A DNA stretch of 64,000 bases from Bradyrhizobium sp. CB82 (GTDB lineage Bacteria > Pseudomonadota > Alphaproteobacteria > Rhizobiales > Xanthobacteraceae). Within the stretch, counting starts at the first letter, position 1; every line of letters begins with the position of its first letter. Of the stretch, positions 47,792 through 60,625 are shown piece after piece. The translations under genes and the position numbers were made by a program. The notes beneath the pieces are model-generated. The model saw only the letters and a program-made list of their open reading frames with translations. It did no database searches and was not told the DNA's origin. Where the stretch lies: NCBI RefSeq assembly GCF_029714405.1, contig NZ_CP121650.1, positions 6,825,001 to 6,889,000 on the forward strand, given 5' to 3'.

Positions 47792-48778
47792 TTAGAGAAT
47801 TTTTACCACGATGCGGCCGCGGACCTCGCCCGCGAGGATCTTCGGCCCCCATTCGGTGATTTGGTCAAGCGGAATTTCCTTAGTGATTTCAGCTAGTTTC
47901 ATCCGATCCAGATCGGAAGCCAGGCGCTGCCAGGCGGCCCTTCGCGGCTCCAGGGGGCACATCACCGAATCGATGCCGAGAAGGCACACCCCGCGCAAAA
48001 TAAACGGCGCGACCGAGGACGGCAGATCCATGCCGGCGGCAAGACCGCAGGCTGCAATCGCTCCGCCATACTTCGTCATCGACAAGAGATTGGCGAGCGT
48101 GGTCGAGCCGACGCTGTCGATACCGCCGGCCCAGCGCTCCTTGGCGAGCGGTTTTGCCGGCGCGGACAGCTCGTTGCGGTCGATCACCTCGGCCGCTCCC
48201 AATTCCCTGAGATAGCTGGCTTCCGCCGCGCGACCGGTGGAAGCGATGACGTGGTAGCCGAGCTTCGACAGCACGGCGGTCGCAACCGAGCCGACGCCAC
48301 CGGCCGCGCCCGTCACCACCACGGGGCCGCGCTTCGGCGAGATGCCCTGCTTCTCCAGCGCCAGCACCGCAAGCATCGCGGTGAAGCCGGCGGTGCCGAT
48401 CGCCATGGCGTCACGCCCCGACAGCCCCTGCGGCAGCGCGACCAGCCAGTCGCCCTTCACCCGCGCCTTCTCGGCATAGGCGCCGAGATGCGTCTCGCCC
48501 ATGCCCCAACCGGTGCAGACGACCTTGTCGCCTGCCTTCCATTGCGGATGCGAGGACTGCTCGACGGTGCCGGCGAAATCGATGCCGGCGATCATCGGGA
48601 AGCGGCGCACCACCGGCGCCTTGCCGGTGAGCGCCAGGCCATCCTTGTAGTTCAGCGTCGACCATTCGACCCGCACGGTGACGTCGCCGTCCATCAGCTC
48701 GGCTTCGTCGAACTGCGTCAATGCGGCGGTGGTGCCCTTGTCCGCCTTGTCGATCCGGATCGCCTTGAACGTTGCCAC
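47792..48778 (-). CDS. acuI: Acrylyl-CoA reductase-type MDR oxidoreductase (AcuI/YhdH)
   Basis: This encodes 328 aa of the zinc-free medium-chain reductases. Motifs: [59 protein letters not shown]-binding [28 protein letters not shown]. This matches AcuI/YhdH, which reduces acryloyl-CoA to propionyl-CoA. The GIDSVMCP and HLGAYAE segments are distinctive for that group. The gene is monocistronic and followed by an unrelated secreted protein gene. Confidence 0.9.
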   Translation of the reverse strand: MATFKAIRIDKADKGTTAALTQFDEAELMDGDVTVRVEWSTLNYKDGLALTGKAPVVRRFPMIAGIDFAGTVEQSSHPQWKAGDKVVCTGWGMGETHLGAYAEKARVKGDWLVALPQGLSGRDAMAIGTAGFTAMLAVLALEKQGISPKRGPVVVTGAAGGVGSVATAVLSKLGYHVIASTGRAAEASYLRELGAAEVIDRNELSAPAKPLAKERWAGGIDSVGSTTLANLLSMTKYGGAIAACGLAAGMDLPSSVAPFILRGVCLLGIDSVMCPLEPRRAAWQRLASDLDRMKLAEITKEIPLDQITEWGPKILAGEVRGRIVVKIL

Positions 48779-48835
48779 GGCAAAACTCCCTGACTTGTTT
48801 CAGGGGATGTTTAGCCGATCACGCAGGCTGTGCAA

Positions 48836-48913
48836 CTGGCGCTCCAATTCCGAAGTTCGCAAACCACGAGCCGCGCCTTCACATGCGAACTTCGGAATCA
48901 AGAGGAGCGCCAG
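48836..48913. repeat. Dispersed inverted repeat A
   Basis: CTGGCGCTCC and GGAGCGCCAG are perfect outer arms; ATTCCGAAGTTCGCA and TGCGAACTTCGGAAT pair inside, giving about 25 bp of stem. Non-coding. Confidence 0.85.
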
Positions 48914-48926
48914 CAAACATATGATT

Positions 48927-49004
48927 CTAGTGCCGGTTTTCGATTTGAAGTTCCCGAACGAATGTGCCGCTTGCTCTGCAGGAACTTCAAATCGCCGGCA
49001 CTAG
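48927..49004. repeat. Dispersed inverted repeat B, forms the end of the MFS gene
   Basis: CTAGTGCCGG and CCGGCACTAG are perfect outer arms; CGATTTGAAGTTCC and GGAACTTCAAATCG pair inside. Its right arm includes the last codons and the TGA of the transporter gene. Confidence 0.85.
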
Positions 49005-50237
49005 TCGTGCGACGGGTTTCTCCACGATCGGGAGATTGATCAGGGCCGAGAGTACGCCGAACAGGATCGAGAGCCACCAGATCGGCGTATAGGAACCGAA
49101 ACGCTCGAACACGATGCCGCCGAGCCAGACGCCGAGGAAGCCGCCGACCTGATGGCTGACGAATGCAAAGCCATAGAGGGTTGCGAGCCAGCGCGTGCCG
49201 AACATCAGCGCCACCAGCGCCGAGGTGGGCGGTACGGTCGAGAGCCACATCAGGCCCGACACCGCGCCGAAGGCGATCGCCGAGAACGGCGTGATCGGGA
49301 ACGAGATGAAGGCGAGCGTTGCGAGCGCACGGATGAAATAGATCGTCGAGAGAATGTAGCGCTTGGGCAGATAGCTTTGCAGCCACCCGACGCTCAGCGA
49401 GCCCACCATGTTGAAGAGCCCGATTGCGGCAATCACCCAGCCGCCGACCTGCGTGGAGATGCCGCGATCGACGAGGAACGCCGGCAGGTGCACGGTGATG
49501 AAGGCGAGCTGAAAGCCGCAGGTGAAGAAGCCAAGCACGAGCAGCACATAGGAGCGATGGCCGAAAGCCTCGGCGAGCGCCCTGGTGAAGGGTTGCTCGT
49601 CGGCGGCCGGCGTGCTGGTCGAGCTCGCAACCGGCGGCGTCGACAGCGCCAGCGAGAGCGGGACGATCAGCAGCATCAGGCCCGCGAACACCGTGAGCGC
49701 CTGCTGCCAGCCGAAATTATCGATCAGAGCGACGCCGACGGGCGCGAACAGGAATTGCCCGAAGGAGCCGGCCGCAGTGCCGGCGCCAAGCGCAAGCCCG
49801 CGCTTCTCGGCCGGCAGAAGCTTGCTGAAGGCCGACAGTAGGAGATTGAACGAGCAGCCGGCAAGCCCGAAGCCGACCATGACGCCGGCGCCGATGTTGA
49901 GCGAGAGCGGCGTCGAGGAATAGCGCATCAACAGCAGTCCGCCGGCATAAAGCACCGCGCCGACGCACATCACGCGAAACAGGCCGAAGCGATCGGCGAC
50001 CGCGCCGGCGAACGGCTGGCCCAGGCCCCACAACAGATTCTGCACGGCGATCGCGAGGCCGAAGACGTCGCGGCCCCAGGAAAATTCGTGGCTCATCGGC
50101 TGGACGAAGAAGCCGAGGCTCGAGCGCGGGCCGAAGCCCAGCATGCCGATGGCGCAGCCGCAGAGAATGATGATCGCTGGCGTGCGCCAGGAGGAAGAAT
50201 GCGAAACCGGACCGACGTCGCCCACACTTGCCGACAT
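48987..50237 (-). CDS. MFS transporter
   Basis: This encodes 416 aa with 12 predicted spans. The first loop motif appears as GAVADRFGLFRVMCVG (G-x-x-x-D-R-x-G) and the second half has VGWLQSYLPKRYILS. The central loop contains ASSTSTPAADEQPFTRALAE. The family is likely a monocarboxylate/OFA-type carrier, but the substrate is not readable. Its final residues (ARLVPAI) and stop codon lie inside a dispersed repeat, so the original C-terminus may have been replaced. It diverges from nadA; nadA's operators lie 200-290 bases from its start. Confidence 0.85.
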   Translation of the reverse strand: MSASVGDVGPVSHSSSWRTPAIIILCGCAIGMLGFGPRSSLGFFVQPMSHEFSWGRDVFGLAIAVQNLLWGLGQPFAGAVADRFGLFRVMCVGAVLYAGGLLLMRYSSTPLSLNIGAGVMVGFGLAGCSFNLLLSAFSKLLPAEKRGLALGAGTAAGSFGQFLFAPVGVALIDNFGWQQALTVFAGLMLLIVPLSLALSTPPVASSTSTPAADEQPFTRALAEAFGHRSYVLLVLGFFTCGFQLAFITVHLPAFLVDRGISTQVGGWVIAAIGLFNMVGSLSVGWLQSYLPKRYILSTIYFIRALATLAFISFPITPFSAIAFGAVSGLMWLSTVPPTSALVALMFGTRWLATLYGFAFVSHQVGGFLGVWLGGIVFERFGSYTPIWWLSILFGVLSALINLPIVEKPVARLVPAI

Positions 50238-50439
50238 GCAATTTCCCTTTTCTGCCGCCGGCGGTCCGGGATAGGTCGCCGCGCCGCAAGCATTTAATGC
50301 ATCTGCATGAAAACCCCAAGAGGTATACCGGGCATTGCAGCCCTGCAAATCTCGCGCGGGGTGAGCGCACGGGGGTGAGCGCACAGAAATGTGTCCGGAT
50401 GGGTCTGGCGGCCTGCGCCCTCGCATGCTATGTTTGATT

Positions 50440-50454
50440 TACTCATGTTGAGCA
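50440..50454 (+). promoter_or_regulatory. Candidate NadQ operator 1 upstream of nadA
   Basis: TACTCATGTTGAGCA has 6-bp arms (TACTCA / TGAGCA) around TGT, one mismatch from perfect symmetry. It is repeated 72 bases downstream as TACTCA-AAT-TGAGTA. A spacing of about seven helical turns suggests two sites on the same face of DNA. Confidence 0.6.
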
Positions 50455-50509
50455 TATCAACCTGAACAAACCCAACCAGCCTGGAAGGCCGGATTTCTAA
50501 CGGCCTAGA

Positions 50510-50528
50510 TATACTCAAATTGAGTATA
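50510..50528 (+). promoter_or_regulatory. Candidate NadQ operator 2 upstream of nadA
   Basis: TATACTCAAATTGAGTATA is a perfect palindrome with 9-bp arms and a central A. It ends 18 bases before the nadA start and lies next to the ribosome binding site GGGAGG, so a bound repressor would block transcription start or elongation. The factor is inferred to be the NadQ candidate at 43184. Confidence 0.68.
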
Positions 50529-50546
50529 TAAGAACGGGAGGCTTCG

Positions 50547-51653
50547 ATGCCGATCTCTGGAATTTACGGTCCCGACGATTTCGCCAAGCGGCCGCAGGGC
50601 CACCCCGCTCCCGCCTTACGCAAGCCCGTCGGCAATCACGGCCCCGCATTGCCGCGCCCTTTGCTGGAATGGACACCGGAGGTCGAGCAGGCCACGGCGC
50701 ATCTCTACGAGCGCGTCCGCCATGTGATCCCGTCGATCGAGTGGCCGCTGATGGCGCCGGCCATCAAGGCGATCAACGAGCTGAAGCAGGCGCGGGGCGC
50801 GGTGATCCTCGCGCACAACTACCAGGCACCGGAGATTTTTCACTGCGTCGCCGATATCGGTGGCGACTCGCTCCAGCTCGCGGTCGAGGCGACCAAGGTG
50901 AAAGCCGATGTCATCGTGCAATGTGGCGTGCACTTCATGGCGGAGACGTCGAAGCTGCTCAATCCGGACAAGACGGTGCTGATCCCGGATTCCCGCGCCG
51001 GCTGTTCGCTCGCCGCCAGCATCACGGGTGCGGACGTGCGCTTGCTGCGCGAAAAGTTTCCGGGCGTGCCCGTCGTCGCCTATGTCAACACCTCCGCCGA
51101 AGTGAAGGCCGAGGTCGACATCTGCTGCACCTCGTCGAACGCGGTGCAGGTGGTCGAAAGCCTGCGCGCGCCGAGCGTGATCTTCCTGCCCGACCAGTAC
51201 CTCGCGAAATACGTTGCCTCGAAGACCGATGTGAAGATCATCGCCTGGAAAGGCGCCTGCGAGGTGCATGAGCGCTTCACCGGCGAAGAGCTGCGCAGCT
51301 TTCGCGAAGCCGATCCGTCCGTGCAGATCATCGCGCATCCGGAATGCCCCCCGGACGTCCTCGCGGAAGCCGACTTCACGGGCTCGACCGCGCACATGAT
51401 CAACTGGGTGCGCGAGAGGCGGCCGAAGCGACTCGTGATGATCACCGAATGCTCGATGGCCGACAATGTGCGCGCCGAACTGCCCGAGGTCGAGATGCTG
51501 CGCCCCTGCAATCTCTGCCCACACATGAAGCGCATCACGCTGTCGAACATTTTGGACAGCCTGCTGACGCTCAGTGAGGAGGTGACGATCGATCCCGCCA
51601 TCGCCGAGCGCGCGCGGCGCTCGGTCGAGCGGATGATCAATCTGAAGAATTGA
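50547..51653 (+). CDS. nadA: Quinolinate synthase
   Basis: This encodes 368 aa. It condenses iminoaspartate with dihydroxyacetone phosphate to quinolinate, using a [4Fe-4S] cluster. Motifs: [107 protein letters not shown]. Cluster cysteines are those in QCGVHFM, CTSSN and CNLCPHM regions. The N-terminal ~70 residues are an alphaproteobacterial extension. It is the first gene of nadABC, behind two palindromic operators. Confidence 0.97.
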   Translation: MPISGIYGPDDFAKRPQGHPAPALRKPVGNHGPALPRPLLEWTPEVEQATAHLYERVRHVIPSIEWPLMAPAIKAINELKQARGAVILAHNYQAPEIFHCVADIGGDSLQLAVEATKVKADVIVQCGVHFMAETSKLLNPDKTVLIPDSRAGCSLAASITGADVRLLREKFPGVPVVAYVNTSAEVKAEVDICCTSSNAVQVVESLRAPSVIFLPDQYLAKYVASKTDVKIIAWKGACEVHERFTGEELRSFREADPSVQIIAHPECPPDVLAEADFTGSTAHMINWVRERRPKRLVMITECSMADNVRAELPEVEMLRPCNLCPHMKRITLSNILDSLLTLSEEVTIDPAIAERARRSVERMINLKN

Positions 51654-51824
51654 GAGCGGCAACAAAATGCAACTGCCGTCCCGGAGCGCGCGAAGTGCCC
51701 GGGACCCATAATCACAGGCAGATGTGGTCGCGAAGAAAGACGTCACACGGCTTCGCAAAACAACTTCGGCCTGGGGTAGGTCCCCGCCTTCATGGGGACG
51801 ACGGCTGAGTGAGAGGAAAAAGCC
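51654..51824. other. nadA-nadB spacer with dispersed-repeat sequence
   Basis: The 171-base spacer contains GCCGTCCCGGAGCGCGCGAA, GTGCCCGGGACCC and GTCCCCGCCTTCATGGGGAC segments of common bradyrhizobial repeats. No gene or strong terminator is seen, so transcription may continue into nadB; GAGAGGAAAAAGCC gives nadB its own ribosome binding site. Confidence 0.5.
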
Positions 51825-53432
51825 ATGCCAACCACCATCCACGACCTCACCCGCACCACCGACGACGTCGTCATCGTCGGCGGCGGCCTCGCCGGGCTGT
51901 TCTGCGCGCTCAAGCTGGCGCCGCGACCCGTGACGCTGATCTCGGCAGCGCCGCTCGGACGGGGCGCATCATCGGCCTGGGCGCAAGGCGGCATCGCGGC
52001 GGCCGTCGGCGAAGGCGACAGCCCCGAAGCACATGCCGCCGACACCGTCGCGGTCGGCGCCGGTCTCGTCGATGAAGCAGTCGCACTCGGGATTGCACGC
52101 GAGGCAGCGCCGCGCATTCACGATCTCCTCAGCTACGGCGTGCCCTTCGACCGCGATCTCGAAGGCCGGCTCGCGGTGGGGCGGGAAGCTGCGCATTCGG
52201 CGCGGCGCATCGTGCATGTGCGCGGTGACATGGCGGGCGCGGCGATCATCGCGGCGCTCAGCGAGGCCGTGCGGCGCGCGCCGTCGATCCGCCTGATCGA
52301 AGGCCTTGTCGCCGAGGCGCTGCTGACCGAGGACGGCGCCGTCACCGGATTGCAGCTCCGCGACGTCGGCAATGCGACGGCACGTCCCATCATCATCGCC
52401 TCCCGCGCGGTGGTGCTGGCAACCGGTGGCATCGGTCATCTCTACGCTGTCACGACCAACCCGCCCGAGGCGAACGGATCGGGTCTCGCGATCGCGGCAC
52501 GGGCCGGCGCCGTCATCGCCGATCCCGAATTCGTGCAGTTCCATCCGACTGCAATCATGGTCGGCCGCGATCCGGCGCCGCTCGCGACCGAAGCGCTGCG
52601 CGGCGAAGGCGCAGTTCTGATCAACGGCGACGGCGAACGCTTCATGGCGGCACGTCATCCGCTCGCTGAACTCGAACCGCGCGACATCGTCGCACGCGGC
52701 GTGTTCGCGGAGATCGCGGCCGGCCGCGGCGCGTTCCTCGATGCGCGGGAAGCGCTAGGGTCCCATTTCGCCGAGAAATTCCCGACGGTCCATGCGAGCT
52801 GCATCGCGGCCGGCCTCGATCCGGCGACGCAGCCGATCCCGATCGCGCCCGCCGCGCACTACCACATGGGCGGCATCGCGGTGGACGAACGCGGCCGCAC
52901 GTCCATCGAAGGGCTCTGGGCCGGCGGCGAGGTGTCCTCGACCGGCGCGCATGGCGCCAACCGGCTCGCATCGAACTCGCTGCTGGAGGCTGTCGTTTAT
53001 GCCGCGCGCATTGCAGACGACATCGCCGGTCGCGCAATCCCCTCGCCGGCCCGGCTGCCGGAGGCGCTCGTGACGCCACGGAACGCCTTGATCGACACGC
53101 GTGCAGAGACGAGATTGCGCGCCATGATGAGCGCGAAGGTCGGCGTGATCCGCGACCACGACGGACTTGCAGAGGCGGTGCGCCATTTTGCGACGCTGGA
53201 ACGCGATGCCGGCAGCGTCGCTCTTCGCGACATGGCGACCACGGCTTTGCTCGTCGCCGCATCCGCATTCACGCGGCACGAGAGCCGCGGCGCGCATTTC
53301 CGCTCCGACCATCCGGCCGAGGTGCCTGCCTTCGCAGAGCGGACCATGACGACGCTCGCTGCGGCGCGCGAGGTCGTCGAAGCGCTGATCGAACAGCCTG
53401 CGCGCCGGACGGCGCAAGCCATGATCGCCTGA
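51825..53432 (+). CDS. nadB: L-aspartate oxidase
   Basis: This encodes 535 aa. It oxidises aspartate to iminoaspartate with FAD. The dinucleotide motif is [17 protein letters not shown]. Further motifs are [86 protein letters not shown] and [24 protein letters not shown]. The C-terminal helical domain ends in [13 protein letters not shown]. It is 15 bases from nadC and feeds NadA. Slightly divergent spacing of motifs compared with E. coli NadB is normal for alphaproteobacteria. Confidence 0.96.
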   Translation: MPTTIHDLTRTTDDVVIVGGGLAGLFCALKLAPRPVTLISAAPLGRGASSAWAQGGIAAAVGEGDSPEAHAADTVAVGAGLVDEAVALGIAREAAPRIHDLLSYGVPFDRDLEGRLAVGREAAHSARRIVHVRGDMAGAAIIAALSEAVRRAPSIRLIEGLVAEALLTEDGAVTGLQLRDVGNATARPIIIASRAVVLATGGIGHLYAVTTNPPEANGSGLAIAARAGAVIADPEFVQFHPTAIMVGRDPAPLATEALRGEGAVLINGDGERFMAARHPLAELEPRDIVARGVFAEIAAGRGAFLDAREALGSHFAEKFPTVHASCIAAGLDPATQPIPIAPAAHYHMGGIAVDERGRTSIEGLWAGGEVSSTGAHGANRLASNSLLEAVVYAARIADDIAGRAIPSPARLPEALVTPRNALIDTRAETRLRAMMSAKVGVIRDHDGLAEAVRHFATLERDAGSVALRDMATTALLVAASAFTRHESRGAHFRSDHPAEVPAFAERTMTTLAAAREVVEALIEQPARRTAQAMIA

Positions 53433-53446
53433 CGGAGAGTCTTGTC

Positions 53447-54322
53447 ATGACCCCAGCTTCCCTGCTCCATCCCGACGCCTTCCTGTCGCCGCTCGCGATC
53501 GACGAGGCCGTGCACCGCGCACTCGACGAGGACCTTGGCCGCGCCGGCGACATCACCTCGCTCGCGACGATCCCGGAGGCCAACACGGCCCAGGCGATCC
53601 TGGTCGCACGCCAAGCCGGCGTGATCGCCGGCCTGCCGCTGGCGCTGGCGACGCTGCAAAAGCTTTCCGATGCGATCGAGCTGCAGGCGCACATCCGCGA
53701 CGGCGCGCGCGTGAAGGCCGGACAGCGTGTGCTGACGATATCAGGCCCTGCTCGAGCCATTCTCACGGCCGAGCGCACCGCGCTGAACTTCGTCGGCCGG
53801 CTCTCCGGCATTGCGACGCTGACGGCCGAGTACGTCCGCCAGACCGAAGGCAGCAAGATGCGGATCTGCTGTACGCGAAAGACCACGCCGGGGCTGCGCG
53901 CGCTGGAGAAATACGCCGTGCGCTGCGGCGGCGGTTTCAACCATCGTTTTGGTTTGGATGACGCGATCCTGATCAAGGACAACCACATCGCGGTCGCCGG
54001 CGGCATCCGCGCCGTGCTGGAGCGCGCCCGCAGCCATGCCGGCCATCTCGTGAAGATCGAGATCGAGGTCGATACGCTGGCGCAATTGCGCGAGGTGCTG
54101 GACACCGGCCTTGCCGATGCCGTGCTGCTCGACAACATGGATATCGCCACGTTGCGCGAAGCGGTGAAGCTCGCGGCCGGCCGCGTCGCGCTGGAAGCGT
54201 CCGGTGGTGTCACGCTTGAGTCGATTGCACAGATCGCGGCGACGGGCGTCGACTACGTCTCGTCAGGCGCGCTGACGCATTCGGCGCCGAATTTCGACTG
54301 CGCGCTGGACATCGAGGCTTGA
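53447..54322 (+). CDS. nadC: Nicotinate-nucleotide pyrophosphorylase (quinolinate phosphoribosyltransferase)
   Basis: This encodes 291 aa. It converts quinolinate and PRPP to nicotinate mononucleotide with CO2 release. Motifs: [112 protein letters not shown]. The basic residues RKTTPG, RCGG-x-NHR and KDNH form the active site. It is the last gene of the operon; a dispersed inverted repeat follows. Confidence 0.97.
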   Translation: MTPASLLHPDAFLSPLAIDEAVHRALDEDLGRAGDITSLATIPEANTAQAILVARQAGVIAGLPLALATLQKLSDAIELQAHIRDGARVKAGQRVLTISGPARAILTAERTALNFVGRLSGIATLTAEYVRQTEGSKMRICCTRKTTPGLRALEKYAVRCGGGFNHRFGLDDAILIKDNHIAVAGGIRAVLERARSHAGHLVKIEIEVDTLAQLREVLDTGLADAVLLDNMDIATLREAVKLAAGRVALEASGGVTLESIAQIAATGVDYVSSGALTHSAPNFDCALDIEA

Positions 54323-54367
54323 TGCGCAAACGCCTTCTGGATTGATCTTAGTCCTAGGCACGCTGCA

Positions 54368-54541
54368 CCTCTCCCGCAAGCCGGGGAGGCATAGGCCGCC
54401 GCCTTTGGCGGCCGTCCTCCTAAGGGACGCCGAGGCGAAGCCTCGGCTATGGCGAAGCGCCGGGTGGGGGCTTTCTCCATATTGGGAGTCTCGATTATGG
54501 CGACACCCTCTCCCCAACCCTCTCCCGCAAGCGGGAGAGGG
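54368..54541. repeat. Long dispersed inverted repeat after nadC
   Basis: CCTCTCCCGCAAGCCGGGG at left and CCCTCTCCCGCAAGCGGGAG at right, each also self-complementary, with GCCGCCGCCTTTGGCGGC inside. Same family as the repeats at 28284, 32187, 42988 and 63784. The space between nadC and the hydrolase gene contains nothing else. Confidence 0.7.
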
Positions 54542-54585
54542 AGCGCATCTTCAGTGCGGCCGCATTTGATCCCGATCTGAGCGCG

Positions 54586-56028
54586 CTACCGCCGCTCGGT
54601 CGCACCCAGCTCGGCTGAGCTCTTGGCTTCCTGCGCGAGCTCTGCTGACAGCGCGGCGGTCTGCGCCGGCGTGCCCCAGCTCGGCACCTCGCTGCCGTCA
54701 CCCCAGGCGCGCGGCCGGTAGAAGGTGTGGACGCCGAACTTGTAGGTCTTCTTCATCTCGGCGACCCAGGACGGCCGCACCCAATAGGCATGGTAGTGCG
54801 TCGACTTGCCGACCTCAGGCAGCCAGATCTGGCCGTCGAGCATCGCTTTCGCGATCTTCCTGGCGCGCTCCCACATGTCGGGCTCGCGGATCACGTCGGG
54901 ATTGTTGTCGCAGGCGAAGGTGAACTGGCAGGCGAAGTGGCGATACTTGTTCTGATAGACCACGCCGCACACAGTGTCCGGATATTTGCCGGAGAACACG
55001 CGGTTCATCACCACCTGGGCAACCGCGATCTGGCCGCGCACGGCTTCGCCCCGCGATTCGAAATAGACGGCCTCGGCGAGGCATTTCTCTGCTTTGGCGC
55101 GCGACTTCTCGTCAAGGGCGAGGCGTTCGGCCGGCGACCTGACGCGCTGATCGTCGGCATTGACCTCGCCCTTGGGCGCGACGCTCTCGCCGTTCTCGGT
55201 GGCCCTTGCGACCTCCTCCGATGGCGGCGGCAGCGAGGCCATCACCTTCATGTCGGGGTCCGGCATCACGATCAGCGGTTCCGCGCCGGGCTGCCAGCTC
55301 TCCATGCTCTCGAGGCTGCCGCCGAGCGACGAGCTTCCGAAGAACAGGTTCGACGTCTTGACGCTGAAGGGATCGCGGGCTGGCGCGGCCGGGGCCCGCT
55401 TCAACTCGTTGAGCGTCTGGGCCGCAAGCGACAGCGCGCTGTCGCTTGCGGGCGCGGTGGAATATTGCGGCAGCGGCGGCGCGCGCAGCGCCTCCTCGAG
55501 TTCGGGATCAAGCGCGGCCGCGGACTCCGGCGACATCGCCTGCGACAACGCGGCCGTCTTGGCGCCAAAGACCGAGCTGTTCGATGTCGCGGGATCCTGT
55601 GCGGCGGGCGCTGCGGATGGCGCGTCCGGCTCAGCCGGCGCGGGCGGAACGGTCGCGAGACGGTCGCCCTTCAGTGTGCGATCCACGCGCGGAAAATCGG
55701 CGGCCTGATAGCGCGGTGGCGTCTGGAGCGCCGGATTGCGCGAGATGCTGCCCGTGATGTCGCGATCGTCCAGCCTCGCGAGGCGATAGCTCGCGCTCTG
55801 CGGAGCCGAGGTTCCGATCGGACGGGCAAAGCTGTAGGTGGCGAGCTGGATCGAGGACGCCGCGGAAAATACCTGCCTCTGCCAGCGCTCGGCAATGCCG
55901 GGTTGGCGCGCCAACAGCGAAGCAATGTCCTGATATCCGGTCTCTCTCGGCATCAATGCGAAGATGCAGAGACCGATGCCGAAGGACGCGAACCGCGCGC
56001 CCTTCGGATGGTTACGCAACACAAACAT
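54586..56028 (-). CDS. SleB-type cell-wall hydrolase
   Basis: This encodes 480 aa. The N-terminus has a hydrophobic anchor or signal segment (FASFGIGLCIFALMP). Residues ~40-330 are low-complexity, rich in proline, alanine and serine. The C-terminal ~130 residues form the Hydrolase_2 (SleB) domain: KCLAEAVYFESRGEAVRGQI with the catalytic Glu, AQVVMNRVFSGKYPDTVCGV, FACDNNPDVI and STHYHAYWVRPSW. SleB-domain enzymes are lytic transglycosylases or amidases on peptidoglycan. A start 57 bases upstream would add 19 residues; I prefer the later ATG. Confidence 0.87.
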   Translation of the reverse strand: MFVLRNHPKGARFASFGIGLCIFALMPRETGYQDIASLLARQPGIAERWQRQVFSAASSIQLATYSFARPIGTSAPQSASYRLARLDDRDITGSISRNPALQTPPRYQAADFPRVDRTLKGDRLATVPPAPAEPDAPSAAPAAQDPATSNSSVFGAKTAALSQAMSPESAAALDPELEEALRAPPLPQYSTAPASDSALSLAAQTLNELKRAPAAPARDPFSVKTSNLFFGSSSLGGSLESMESWQPGAEPLIVMPDPDMKVMASLPPPSEEVARATENGESVAPKGEVNADDQRVRSPAERLALDEKSRAKAEKCLAEAVYFESRGEAVRGQIAVAQVVMNRVFSGKYPDTVCGVVYQNKYRHFACQFTFACDNNPDVIREPDMWERARKIAKAMLDGQIWLPEVGKSTHYHAYWVRPSWVAEMKKTYKFGVHTFYRPRAWGDGSEVPSWGTPAQTAALSAELAQEAKSSAELGATERR

Positions 56029-56329
56029 CGATACGCTCACGCAACGCTTACGGTAGAGAAGATCGAACGCAGTGCGTCCGTGCAATTCGATCCTTTTTGT
56101 TGGTATCTAATTTAGGTTGCCGGGGAGTTAATCGGCGTTGCGCGCACACCACACTCAAGCGATCGCAGGTGTTTTCACCGCGCGACCGGACGCGTAGGTA
56201 AATGCGACCTCACGCAAAAAGGTGAACACCTCGTCAACGGATATGGTGAAGGAACTCTTGACGGCGTGTCATTACGGGACGTGCGTCAACGAACCGCGTT
56301 ATTGCGCAACGTATTTCCACACAACCACT

Positions 56330-56424
56330 GTCATCGCCCGGCTTGACCGGGGTACGCCGCAGCTTATCGATTCAGGCACGACCGTCTCGGAGTACTGGAT
56401 CGCCCGGTCAAGTCGGGCGATGAC
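56330..56424. repeat. Dispersed inverted repeat (GTCATCGCCCGG type)
   Basis: GTCATCGCCCGGCTTGACCGG and CCCGGTCAAGTCGGGCGATGAC are inverted copies with one or two mismatches around a GTACGCCGCAGC-containing middle. Confidence 0.75.
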
Positions 56425-56455
56425 GACGAGAGTGTGGGACGCACCTGCCACAAGT

Positions 56456-56539
56456 TCATTGCGAGGAGCGCAGCGACGAAGCGATACGGCGTCTTTCCGC
56501 GGAAGGATACTGGATTGTTTCGCTGCGCTCGCAATGACG
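56456..56539. repeat. Dispersed inverted repeat (TCATTGCGAGGAGCGCAGCG type)
   Basis: TCATTGCGAGGAGCGCAGCG and the arm CGCTGCGCTCGCAATGACG are inverted, with TTTCCGCGGAAGGA between. It is the same family as the copy at 38663. Confidence 0.75.
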
Positions 56540-56617
56540 GTGTGGATAGAGCGGAGATCAAAACGAAAGAGGCGGAGCCTTGGCCCCGCCTCTCTCATTC
56601 TCAGATCTTGATCAATT

Positions 56618-59503
<2,886 letters not shown>

Positions 59504-59610
59504 AGCTTGCACACAACCTGCGAGAGGAACGGGAAATCGCGGGCCTTACACCATTTTGGGCGGGCTCGCGCAAGTCGGACGGATGGGGGATGGGAAGATT
59601 GATGGGAAGA

Positions 59611-59766
59611 TTAGAGATGCAGCCACTTCAAAAGGCCGAGCCCGATCGCGCCGTTCAGGATCAGGAAGATCGCGACGATCAGGTTCAGGAGCCGCGGCAT
59701 GATCAGGATGAGCACGCCCGCGATCAGCGACATGATCGGCGAGAGGTGGGCGACGGTGAGGTGCAT
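59611..59766 (-). CDS. DUF3096 small membrane protein
   Basis: This encodes 51 aa. Two hydrophobic spans, LSPIMSLIAGVLILIMPRLL and LIVAIFLILNGAIGLGLL, with the PRLLN turn between, match the DUF3096 family of tiny inner-membrane proteins. GAGAAAG precedes the ATG. Function is unknown. Confidence 0.82.
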   Translation of the reverse strand: MHLTVAHLSPIMSLIAGVLILIMPRLLNLIVAIFLILNGAIGLGLLKWLHL

Positions 59767-60029
59767 GAAATATCTTTCTCGAGGCCTGGGGGTGATGCGA
59801 ATCGCGGCCGGATCATACCGGGACCGGTTCCGCGAGTAGAGACGCACGAGATCATGGTTGAGTTCCCCCACTCACGAAAACTGCCTGAAATTGCCGCGGA
59901 TGCGGCACTCGATTTTCCGGAACATTGCGCGCGCCGCAGCATTGGCAACCGACCGCGCCGTTGGGCGCATGTCGAAATCACCTTCGGCAAGACCATCTTC
60001 GGCAAAACCATCTTGAGAAGGAGTTGCCT
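59767..60029. other. Divergent promoter region with a 15-bp tandem repeat
   Basis: TTCGGCAAGACCATC and TTCGGCAAAACCATC (59984-60013) lie side by side just upstream of the DUF1236 gene and its AAGGAG ribosome binding site. Otherwise I see nothing; the space separates the divergent DUF3096 and DUF1236 genes. Confidence 0.5.
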
Positions 60030-60383
60030 ATGCGGAACAGAATTCTTGCTCTTGCAGCGCTTGGCGCCGCGCTCGGAGCGCCGGTCGCAGCGCAGGCGCA
60101 AGCCGATGTCACGATCGGCCGCGCCCCCGTCGTGACCGAGCGCAGCCCTGGCATCGCCGTCGAACAACGTCCGGCGTTTCGCGACTATGTCGTCGAGCAG
60201 CGCGTGCCGGCCTTCAGCGTGCCGGACCGCATCGTGGTCGGCACCGTGCTGCCGGAAACCGGCATCACCTATTACGACGTGCCGCAGCGCTTCGGTCCGA
60301 CGACCTATCGCTACACGGTCGTGAACGGCGAGACCGTGCTGGTCGAGCCGCGCTCGCGACGCATCGTCGAAGTTCTCGACTAG
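60030..60383 (+). CDS. DUF1236 exported protein
   Basis: This encodes 117 aa. The signal peptide is MRNRILALAALGAALGAPVAAQAQ. The mature part has FRDYVVEQRVPAFSVPDRIVVGTVLPETGITYYDVP and YRYTVVNGETVLVEPRSRRIVEVLD, the DUF1236 pattern (a short domain common in rhizobia). It is periplasmic; function unknown. AAGGAG precedes the ATG and a strong terminator follows 64 bases after the stop, so it is monocistronic. Confidence 0.88.
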   Translation: MRNRILALAALGAALGAPVAAQAQADVTIGRAPVVTERSPGIAVEQRPAFRDYVVEQRVPAFSVPDRIVVGTVLPETGITYYDVPQRFGPTTYRYTVVNGETVLVEPRSRRIVEVLD

Positions 60384-60447
60384 ATGTCCGGCGCGCCCCA
60401 CAAGGCCAACAACAAGGCTTGGCGCGCGTAGAGTTCACGGACATCAG

Positions 60448-60486
60448 GCCCTGCCCGGTCCTCCCCCCGCCGGGCAGGGCTTTTTT
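60448..60486 (+). terminator. Rho-independent terminator of the DUF1236 gene
   Basis: GCCCTGCCCGG and CCGGGCAGGGC are perfect 11-bp arms around an 11-nt loop, followed by TTTTTT. Confidence 0.93.
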
Positions 60487-60489
60487 GCA

Positions 60490-60622
60490 CTCTCGTGTCC
60501 CGGGCAAGCGAAGCGCAGACCCGGGACCCAGAAGCCGAGCGACGCAGCGGCATGGGCCCCGGATCAGCAGCGCATCACGCCGCAAAGGGGCGGCGCGCTG
60601 CGCAGCATCCGGGGCACGAGAG
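60490..60622. repeat. Dispersed inverted repeat downstream of glyS
   Basis: CTCTCGTGTCCCGGG and CCGGGGCACGAGAG are inverted outer arms; GAAGCGCAGACCCGGGACCC and GCGGCGCGCTGCGCAGC sit inside. It lies directly after the glyS stop on the reverse strand. Confidence 0.7.
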
Positions 60623-60625
60623 CGA

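Larger units (their letters stand above)
56029..56617. other. Intergenic region made of dispersed repeats
   Basis: No gene is called. Two nested repeat structures fill the stretch (56330-56424 and 56456-56539). The first 200 bases, next to the hydrolase start, presumably contain its promoter; no clear -35/-10 pair could be picked out. Confidence 0.5.
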
